Assembly: GCA_937136445.1 (NCBI GenBank)
Contig: CAKZOQ010000573.1
Coordinates: forward strand, 1 to 7,016
DNA length: 7,016 nucleotides
Source of the DNA: an uncultured Gemmatimonadota bacterium
GTDB lineage: Bacteria; Gemmatimonadota; Gemmatimonadetes; Longimicrobiales; Gaopeijiaceae
Direction: 5' to 3'
A model generated the notes under the pieces. That model ran no database searches. It saw only the letters and a program-made list of their open reading frames with translations, and was not told the origin of the DNA. Each line of letters starts with the position of its first letter. Within the stretch, counting starts at the first letter, position 1. Made by a program: the position numbers and the translations under genes. This document shows, in pieces, positions 1 to 5,388 of this stretch.

Positions 1-1
1 G

Positions 2-661
2 GCCTGCAGGAGCCGACTTCCCGCGGCCCCCCATCCCCGGTGCAGCCGCTGCCACCTCCCCCTGGCCACCGGCCGTGCCGCCGACCCCGCTGCGGCCTCC
101 GATGGGTGCCGCGAGTGTCGGGACTGGCCGCCCGACGTGGCCGCCCTCCGCTGGGCCTGGGTCATGGCCCCTCCTGCCGATGCGCTGGTCCATGCCCTCA
201 AGTACCAGGGCTGGTCCGCACTGGCCCGGGAGATGGGGCTCGACATGGCCCGCGCCCTCCGATCGGCGCCGGGCCCTGCGCCAGATCTCGTGACCCCCGT
301 CCCCACGACCGAGGCACGTCGCGCCCGGCGGGGCTACAATCAGGCGGCACTCCTCGCCCAGACGGTGGCGGAGGAGGTGGGTCGACCCCTGCGGGACACC
401 CTTCTGCGGACCCGGGACGGAGCCACCCAGGTCGCCTTGCCGCCCTCCCTGCGCAGGGCTAACGTAAAAGGGGCCTTTGTCGCGTCACCATTGAACGATC
501 GGGTGATCCGCGACCGTCACGTGATCCTGGTGGACGACGTACTCACCACCGGCGCCACGGCAGCGCAGGCGGCAGGGGTCCTCCGGGCCGGCGGAGCCGC
601 ACGGGTCACCGTGCTCACCTACGCCCGGGCTCTCCCCGGGCCGGGTCTCCCCCACGGCTGA
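2..661 (+). CDS. comF: ComF family phosphoribosyltransferase-like protein (5' end beyond window)
   Basis: ComF-family protein with a type I phosphoribosyltransferase fold; relatives take part in DNA uptake in competent bacteria, but the exact role outside those is not settled. The reading frame is open to the left edge, so the gene starts upstream; the ATG at 137 is internal. Evidence is the N-terminal zinc-ribbon remnant read before that ATG: CSRC at 41-52 and CREC at 107-118, the paired CxxC motifs normal for ComF. Downstream come the LKYQGW segment, RRGYNQA (the family RGxNQA motif), and the PRPP-binding loop VILVDDVLTTGAT at 521-559. The visible part is 219 residues, against about 230-240 for the family, so probably only some 10-20 residues are missing. 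It lies 59 bp upstream of gap on the same strand. Family assignment is firm; a role in competence here is only inferred. Confidence 0.9.
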   Translation, partial: ACRSRLPAAPHPRCSRCHLPLATGRAADPAAASDGCRECRDWPPDVAALRWAWVMAPPADALVHALKYQGWSALAREMGLDMARALRSAPGPAPDLVTPVPTTEARRARRGYNQAALLAQTVAEEVGRPLRDTLLRTRDGATQVALPPSLRRANVKGAFVASPLNDRVIRDRHVILVDDVLTTGATAAQAAGVLRAGGAARVTVLTYARALPGPGLPHG

Positions 662-669
662 ACCGGCCC
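638..669 (+). other. Inverted repeat spanning the comF stop codon
   Basis: GGGCCGG at 638-644 can pair with CCGGCCC at 663-669, giving a 7-bp all-GC stem with an 18-nt loop that contains the comF stop. It is followed by TTCCATCC, not a T run, so it is not a convincing intrinsic terminator. In DNA this GC-rich it could be chance. Confidence 0.25.
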
Positions 670-703
670 TTCCATCCACGAATCCGGATCCTTTCAGACT
701 CCC

Positions 704-708
704 AGGAG
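704..708 (+). promoter_or_regulatory. Shine-Dalgarno for gap
   Basis: AGGAG lies 12 nt before the gap ATG at 721, slightly farther than the usual 5-9 nt. It is the only purine-rich match in the 59-bp comF-gap spacer and supports the ATG at 721, as does the immediate start of the nucleotide-binding fold. No clear -35/-10 pair is visible in the spacer. Confidence 0.6.
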
Positions 709-720
709 CCAACCTTCCGC

Positions 721-1734
721 ATGGCCACTCGTGTTGCCATCAACGGCTTCGGACGCATCGGTCGCAACGTCCTGCGTAGCGCCAAGCTGTCCGGCCGCGA
801 CGACATCGACTTCGTCGCCGTCAACGACCTCACCGACGCCGAGACCCTCGGCCACCTCCTCACCTACGACTCCGTCCATCGGACCTACCAGGGGACGGTG
901 GAGGTCACCGACGACGGGCTCATCGTGGACGGGGACCAGATCCGTGTCTTCAGCGAGCGGGATCCCGCCAAGCTCCCCTGGGACGAGATGGGGGTGGACG
1001 TCGTCGTGGAGAGCACCGGGATCTTCCGGGACCGGGCCGGGGCGGCGAAGCACCTGGAGGCCGGCGCCCGGAAGGTCGTCATCACGGCGCCTGCGAAGAA
1101 CGAGGACATCACGGTCGTCCTCGGCGTCAACGAGGACGACTACGACGCCGAGAACCACGACGTCATCTCCAACGCCTCCTGCACCACCAATTGCCTGGCG
1201 CCGGTGGTGAAGGTGCTCCTGGAGGAGTTCGGGTTCCGCCGGGGCCTCATGACCACGGTCCACGCCTACACCAACGACCAGAACATCCTCGACCTTCCCC
1301 ATAAAGACCTCCGGCGCGCTCGGGCGGCGGGGCTGTCCATCATTCCCACCACCACCGGAGCGGCCAAGGCCACGGCGCTGGTCCTCCCGGAGGTGGAGGG
1401 CCGGCTGGACGGGATGGCCATGCGCGTCCCCACCGCCGACGTCTCGGTGGTGGACCTGGTGGCGGAGCTCGAGCGAGACACCTCGGTGGAGGAGGTCAAC
1501 GAGCTGTTTCGTGCCAAGGCCGCGGGGGAGCTGGAGGGCATCCTCGGCTACTCCGACGAGCCACTGGTCTCCATCGACTACACCACCGACCCCCGCAGCT
1601 CCATCGTCGACGGGCTCTCCACGGCGGTCATGGACGGCCGCATGGTGAAGGTCCTCGCTTGGTACGACAACGAATGGGGCTACTCGAACCGCGTGCTGGA
1701 CCTGGTGGGCCACGTGGCCCGGCAGCTCACCTGA
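721..1734 (+). CDS. gap: Type I glyceraldehyde-3-phosphate dehydrogenase
   Basis: Cytosolic enzyme oxidising and phosphorylating glyceraldehyde 3-phosphate to 1,3-bisphosphoglycerate with reduction of NAD+; reversible in gluconeogenesis. The 337-residue length is normal for the family. The Rossmann fold opens with INGFGRIGR (GxGxxG at residues 9-14). The catalytic thiol is C154 in SNASCTTNC and its partner histidine is H181 in TTVHAYTND. The phosphate-binding TTTGAAKA is at 210-217, R235 lies in MAMRVPT, and the NAD-side asparagine is N317 in WYDNEWGYS. D36 after the second beta strand and the L192-P193 pair match NAD-specific enzymes; NADP-using GapB and chloroplast forms usually carry Ala-Ser at the latter pair. 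All key residues are intact. The next gene is a sigma factor 81 bp downstream, with pgk and tpiA beyond the inserted cassette. Cofactor choice is inferred from these residues. Confidence 0.98.
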   Translation: MATRVAINGFGRIGRNVLRSAKLSGRDDIDFVAVNDLTDAETLGHLLTYDSVHRTYQGTVEVTDDGLIVDGDQIRVFSERDPAKLPWDEMGVDVVVESTGIFRDRAGAAKHLEAGARKVVITAPAKNEDITVVLGVNEDDYDAENHDVISNASCTTNCLAPVVKVLLEEFGFRRGLMTTVHAYTNDQNILDLPHKDLRRARAAGLSIIPTTTGAAKATALVLPEVEGRLDGMAMRVPTADVSVVDLVAELERDTSVEEVNELFRAKAAGELEGILGYSDEPLVSIDYTTDPRSSIVDGLSTAVMDGRMVKVLAWYDNEWGYSNRVLDLVGHVARQLT

Positions 1735-1815
1735 CCGTCCCGGCGCCGGCTCCGTTCCGCACGGGCTTCGCAGGAGGCCTGTAAGCGGGCGGGGCCGGGC
1801 GCGTATCCCCGACCG
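1735..1815 (+). other. gap to sigma-factor spacer
   Basis: This 81-bp spacer contains the palindrome CCGGCGCCGG at 1740-1749 and a perfect AGGAGG at 1772-1777. No T-rich tract follows any hairpin, so read-through from gap is plausible. The AGGAGG is 38 nt from the sigma ATG, too far to serve it directly, and no ATG, GTG or TTG in the sigma frame lies in between. No recognisable promoter pair is seen. Confidence 0.4.
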
Positions 1816-2415
1816 ATGGCCCACTCCACCGACTCCGCTCGCCACTCGCACTCCGGCACCCGCGCCTCCGAGGAGGAGCGTCGGGGCCTGCCGCACGACT
1901 TCGCGGCGTGGTATGAAGCATACCGGAGCCCGGTGTATCGGTACGTGCGGTATCGGGTGGCCAGCCGGGAGGTGGCGGAGGACGTCACCTCGGATGTCTT
2001 TCTCAAGGCGCTCCGGGCCTTCGGGCGGTACGACCCCCAGCGGGCGTCCCCCAAGACCTGGCTCCTGAGGATCGCCCGGAACGCCATCACCGATCACCTC
2101 CGGTCGCTGCGGCGGAAGGGCTCGCTGCACGTCTCCCTCGACCGGATCCCCGACCTGGTGGCGGACATCCCGTCCCAGGACGAGCGGGTGATGAAGCAGG
2201 AACGGATCCAACGGCTCCTCAACGGGAGCCAGACCCTGCGCAGCGCAGACCGGGAGGTCCTCTCTCTGCGCTACGGCGCCGGCCTTTCCAACGCGGAGAT
2301 CGCCGAGCACCTCGACATCAGCAACAACGCTGTGGCCGTGCGCATCCATCGGGCGCTGAAGCGCCTCAAGGACGCGGTCCAGGCGGACCACCCCGGTAGG
2401 GTACATGACGGATAG
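1816..2415 (+). CDS. ECF-type RNA polymerase sigma factor (sigma-70 family)
   Basis: Directs core RNA polymerase to a dedicated promoter set; acts in the cytoplasm and is probably held in check by a partner. The 199-residue protein has only sigma regions 2 and 4, as expected for ECF sigmas. Region 2 is at about residues 28-100: the helix DFAAWYEAYRSPVYRYVRYR, then AEDVTSDVFLKAL, then the TWLLRIARNAITDHLRS segment of regions 2.3-2.4. Region 4 is at about 131-187, with ADREVLSLRYGAGLSNAEIA followed by the recognition helix SNNAVAVRIHRALKRLKD. A His/Ser-rich extension of about 25 residues precedes region 2. The ATG at 1816 is the only ATG/GTG/TTG start in frame after the gap stop, but it lacks a near Shine-Dalgarno sequence. 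The TAG stop lies inside the next gene (11-bp overlap), pointing to translational coupling with the membrane protein that follows. ECF subgroup and target promoters cannot be told from sequence alone. Confidence 0.93.
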   Translation: MAHSTDSARHSHSGTRASEEERRGLPHDFAAWYEAYRSPVYRYVRYRVASREVAEDVTSDVFLKALRAFGRYDPQRASPKTWLLRIARNAITDHLRSLRRKGSLHVSLDRIPDLVADIPSQDERVMKQERIQRLLNGSQTLRSADREVLSLRYGAGLSNAEIAEHLDISNNAVAVRIHRALKRLKDAVQADHPGRVHDG

Positions 2416-5272
2416 ATTCGACGACGAACTCGGCCTGCCGCCGGAGCTGGCGGGGCTGGATGCCGAGCTTTCGTCCATCGCGTACGAGGAGCGACCCTCC
2501 TTCGCCCCGGAGCTGCGGGCGGAGCTGGAGCGCGTCTGGCAGGAGGAGCCGCCCGTGGAGCGTTCCAGGCTACCGGTGCGCCAGCTCCTCGCGGCGGGCG
2601 TGGCCGGACTCCTCATGATCGGGCTCGGCGTCCCGTCGGCCCGGGCCTCGTTGGTGCGCCTCCTGGGTTCGCTCCCGGCCTTCCAGGAGCCGGTGCAGAC
2701 GGCACTGCCCACCCGTCCTGCGGCGCCCCCCACCGAAGGACTGCTCCTGGACGTGGACCGACCTCGGTTCGACGACGGGGGTGGGCTGGTAGGTCTCCCC
2801 GCCGAGGCGGCCTTCACTGCACCGGAGGCACCCCCTCGCCAGCGCTCGGCCTATGCCGGCCCCGAGGCCGTGCTGCCCCGGCTCCGCGACCGGGCGGATC
2901 TCCAGGGCGTGGTGGCGGAGCACTACCCGCCGGAGCTGGAGGCGGCGGGGATCGGCGGCACCGTCCGGCTCCTCCTCTGGGTGGACTCGGCAGGTCGGGT
3001 GGACTTCGTGAACCTGGGTCGGAGCTCCGGCGAGGAGGCCCTGGACGCGGCGGCCCTGGAGGCGGCGCCCGGCTTCCGCTTCGAGCCCGCCGAGCGGCTG
3101 GGCCAGCGGGTGGGTACCTGGGTGGAGTTCGACCTCGTCTTCGAGCCTCCGCCCCTTGCAGATTCGGTGACCGGGGTGACCGAACCTCCCGGGGAGCCCG
3201 ACCCGGTGACTCCTCCGGTGGCCCGGGACGGGAGCGTTGCTCCCCCTCCGGTGGTGTCGGCGTGGCGTGGCGGGGTCGTGCTTCCGTCGCCGGTGGAACA
3301 GGAGGCGGAGGAGCTCCTTCGCAGGGCGCTGGACGACGAGGCCCGGGCCGTGGCGTCGCTGGGGCCGCTTTCGGCCATCCTCCAGGGGAATCCGCCCGCC
3401 GGGGCGGCCCCCACCGCATGGCGTCGTTCGGTGAGCGCGGCGCTGGAGGAGGCCATGGTCCGGGATCCGGACAACCCGGCACCGCCTCTGGCGCTGGCCC
3501 GCATCCGTCGGCGCCAGGGACTCCGAGCGGAGGCCCAGAACCTGGTGGCGCGTGGACTCGCCCGGACGTCCGCCCGGGAGGGGGCCATCTCCGGCTCGCT
3601 GCGCGCGGAGCTTCATTTCGAACGCGCGTCCCTCCTGGGGGAGGGCTGGCGGGGTCTCCACGGGGTGGGCTGGATCCCCGCCGAGGCGTTGGACGGCCGC
3701 TGCCCTCGTGCTCGGAGCGGGGCCGTTCCCGGATCCGCACGGGCGGCGGTGGAACACCTGGTGGCCCTGAACTTCCTCTGTCCCGAGGAGCTCACGGATC
3801 TGCTGGACACCCGACTCCGCGCCGACGCGCCGGCGGAGGCGGAGCTGCGGGACGCGATGCTCGACTCCTACCGCGAGGCGGTGCAGGCCTTCCCGGCCCA
3901 TGTGGGCGCCAGCGTCGGGCTCTTGGGCGTCCTGGCGGAGGAGAGGGACTGGACGGCCGTCGCAGAGGCGGCCCGGCCCTTCGTCTGGGCCTCCCGCGGC
4001 CATCCGGACGCGCTCTTCCTCGCCGGCATCGCCCTGCACCGGCTGGGCCGATCCGACGAGGCGGAAGCCCGCTTCGACGAAGCCCTCGCGGCGTTGCCCA
4101 CCTCCGAAGCCGAGGCCATGGAGGACGTCGGGGTGCTCCTGGCCGGGGAGGAGGGCGAGGCCTACCGGTCCCTTCCGGCTGCCGAGCGCCTCGCGTGGAA
4201 CCGGGACTTCTGGTCGGAGCTCGACCCGATTCGCGCCACCCGCGTCAACGAGCGCCGTGTGGAGCATCTGACCCGTGCGGCGTGGGCTCGCCTCCGAACC
4301 GGCGGGCTCCGGGGGGACGCCGCCGAGGTCATCCTCCGCTACGGCGAGCCCGACCGGGTCCGCGTCGTAGAAGAGGGCGGCGGACTGGGCGTGGAGTTCT
4401 GGGACTACGGCACCGGCCCGGACGTGCCCTTCCGGCGCACCGACCGGTCCGGATCGGTGGGACTCACCCCCGAGGGCCGCGCCTATCTGGACGAGCTGCA
4501 GGGCGTCTTCCCCCACCGCGCCGGCCCGCTGGGACGGGAGGTCCTGGCGCTTCCAGGCGAGGTCCTCCGCTTCCGGAGCGAGGGGCGGGGCACGGTGGAG
4601 CTCCTGGCCGAGGTGGAGGTGCCGGAGGTCTTCCGGGGGTCGCCGGGGGACAGCCTCGACGTCCACCTCTTCGTCACCGACGGAGCGGGAGAGGCCCTCA
4701 CCGGACTCCACGCCCGACGTGCTGCCGACGGGACAGCCCTCCGCCTGGGGCTCCGGGCTCCGGGAGCGGCTCGGGAGGTCCGGGTGGAGCTCATGGACGC
4801 GTCCGGCCAGCAGGTGGCGGCGTTGGAGCACGAGCTCTCCGCCGAGGTCGCCGAGGGTGCCCCCGACGCCTCCGACCTGCTCCTGACCCGCCGGGCCAGC
4901 CCCGACGCGGATGCGGTCTCCCGGGATGCGTCGTGGATCGTTCCCCTGACCCCCGGACCGGTGGACGACCCCGTCGTCGGGATCCTGTGGGAGCTGTACG
5001 ACCTGGAGCGCGGGACGTCGTGGTACCGGATCCGGGCCGAGTTGCAGCCCGCGGCAGGTGGAGAACCGATCGAGCTCGCCGTGCGCCCGGCCGGGGAGGC
5101 CGGCTACGGTGCAGGCTGGGATCGCCTCGCCGATCCCGACGGCACCACGGAGGAGTTCCTGGAGCTCGCGGTGGGCAACGTGCCTCGCGGGCGCTACCGG
5201 TTGAGGGTGCTTGCGGAGCTGCCCCTGGGTGGGGAGACGCTGGTGGCGGAGCGCGCGCTCTCGCTGCGCTGA
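2405..5272 (+). CDS. Membrane-anchored mosaic protein: anti-sigma-like head, TonB_C-like, TPR-like and GWxTD-type regions
   Basis: A 955-residue protein of no established function, overlapping the sigma gene by 11 bp. The acidic head (1-57) ends in Arg-rich VERSRLPVRQ. A hydrophobic helix at 61-79 follows, and the preceding arginines predict N-in, C-out topology. A Pro-rich linker leads to a TonB C-terminal-like domain at about 162-247 (YPPELEAAGIGGTVRLLLWV, later DAAALEAAPGFRFEPA and TWVEFDLVF). After another Pro-rich linker come TPR-like helices, clearest at 534-565 and weaker at 359-388 and 499-533. A GWxTD-type domain follows at about 596-680 (RDFWSELDP, then VILRYGEPDRV, then EFWDYG). 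The rest, 708-955, is beta-rich. Placement suggests an anti-sigma factor, but the head has no HxxxCxxC zinc motif; the only cysteines are C433 and C459. The overlap and ATG support the start, though the Shine-Dalgarno (GGTAGGG) is weak. It could instead be an envelope protein merely co-transcribed with the sigma gene. Reading frame and topology are fairly sure; regulation is inferred. Confidence 0.85.
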   Translation: MTDRFDDELGLPPELAGLDAELSSIAYEERPSFAPELRAELERVWQEEPPVERSRLPVRQLLAAGVAGLLMIGLGVPSARASLVRLLGSLPAFQEPVQTALPTRPAAPPTEGLLLDVDRPRFDDGGGLVGLPAEAAFTAPEAPPRQRSAYAGPEAVLPRLRDRADLQGVVAEHYPPELEAAGIGGTVRLLLWVDSAGRVDFVNLGRSSGEEALDAAALEAAPGFRFEPAERLGQRVGTWVEFDLVFEPPPLADSVTGVTEPPGEPDPVTPPVARDGSVAPPPVVSAWRGGVVLPSPVEQEAEELLRRALDDEARAVASLGPLSAILQGNPPAGAAPTAWRRSVSAALEEAMVRDPDNPAPPLALARIRRRQGLRAEAQNLVARGLARTSAREGAISGSLRAELHFERASLLGEGWRGLHGVGWIPAEALDGRCPRARSGAVPGSARAAVEHLVALNFLCPEELTDLLDTRLRADAPAEAELRDAMLDSYREAVQAFPAHVGASVGLLGVLAEERDWTAVAEAARPFVWASRGHPDALFLAGIALHRLGRSDEAEARFDEALAALPTSEAEAMEDVGVLLAGEEGEAYRSLPAAERLAWNRDFWSELDPIRATRVNERRVEHLTRAAWARLRTGGLRGDAAEVILRYGEPDRVRVVEEGGGLGVEFWDYGTGPDVPFRRTDRSGSVGLTPEGRAYLDELQGVFPHRAGPLGREVLALPGEVLRFRSEGRGTVELLAEVEVPEVFRGSPGDSLDVHLFVTDGAGEALTGLHARRAADGTALRLGLRAPGAAREVRVELMDASGQQVAALEHELSAEVAEGAPDASDLLLTRRASPDADAVSRDASWIVPLTPGPVDDPVVGILWELYDLERGTSWYRIRAELQPAAGGEPIELAVRPAGEAGYGAGWDRLADPDGTTEEFLELAVGNVPRGRYRLRVLAELPLGGETLVAERALSLR

Positions 5273-5273
5273 T

Positions 5274-5337
5274 CCGGGGCCGTCCTCCGGTCCCGTGCCG
5301 TCCTCCCTCGCCGGGCGGCTCCTCACCGGGGCCGTCC
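5274..5337. repeat. 12-bp direct repeat in the spacer before pgk
   Basis: CCGGGGCCGTCC occurs at 5274-5285 and again at 5326-5337, with start points 52 bp apart. A related GCCGTCCTCC occurs at 5279-5288 and 5297-5306. The second 12-bp copy can fold as a small GGGG/CCCC hairpin at 5328-5339 immediately before an AT-rich island. It may be a pair of protein-binding sites or simple GC-rich drift. Confidence 0.4.
5275..5295 (+). terminator. GC-rich hairpin just after the 955-residue gene, possible weak terminator
   Basis: CGGGGCCG (5275-5282) pairs with CGGTCCCG (5288-5295): 8 bp including one G-U pair, with a 5-nt TCCTC loop, starting 2 nt after the stop codon. The downstream bases are pyrimidine-rich but not a T run. 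It could attenuate transcription or protect the 3' end rather than terminate fully. Confidence 0.35.
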
Positions 5338-5340
5338 CCT

Positions 5341-5350
5341 GTTAAATTCT
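5341..5350 (+). promoter_or_regulatory. AT-rich island, possible -10 region for pgk-tpiA
   Basis: GTTAAATTCT stands out as AT-rich in a very GC-rich spacer. TTAAAT at 5342-5347 matches the -10 consensus TATAAT at 4 of 6 positions. It sits 42 nt before the pgk ATG, a suitable distance for a short leader. No TTGACA-like -35 is seen 16-18 bp upstream, so the call is tentative. Confidence 0.3.
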
Positions 5351-5384
5351 CGCCGGCCTACCCACCCCCACGCCGGCGAAGGGA
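5350..5384 (+). promoter_or_regulatory. pgk ribosome binding site with adjoining hairpin
   Basis: GAAGGGA at 5378-5384 lies 4 nt before the pgk ATG and serves as its Shine-Dalgarno sequence. TCGCCGGC at 5350-5357 can pair with GCCGGCGA at 5372-5379, an 8-bp stem with a 14-nt C-rich loop whose 3' arm takes in the first two bases of the Shine-Dalgarno. When folded it could limit ribosome access. Pairing is seen directly; any regulatory effect is inference. Confidence 0.45.
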
Positions 5385-5388
5385 CTCC

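Noticed and set aside
682..691. ATCCGGAT / GGATCC palindromes upstream of gap as an operator
   Set aside because: They are short overlapping palindromes with no second copy in the window; chance occurrence is the simpler explanation.
1740..1749. CCGGCGCCGG palindrome after gap as a terminator
   Set aside because: The palindrome has no loop and no following T tract; such palindromes are common in DNA of this composition.
694..2817. Long minus-strand open frame opposite gap and the sigma gene
   Set aside because: It is antisense to two genes with full sets of conserved motifs and has a low-complexity V/G/D/R-rich translation with no recognisable domain; long open frames of this kind are expected in GC-rich DNA.
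2570..5326. Minus-strand 918-codon open frame opposite the mosaic protein
   Set aside because: It mirrors the codon bias of the plus-strand gene, has an Arg/Gly/Pro-rich composition and shows no motif; the plus-strand frame has domains, a membrane helix and coupling to the sigma gene.
3262..5388. Plus-strand open frame continuous with pgk, suggesting a long N-terminal fusion
   Set aside because: It lies within the mosaic gene in another frame, has a Gly/Arg/Pro-rich shadow composition, and pgk has its own Shine-Dalgarno and a family-standard N-terminus at 5389.
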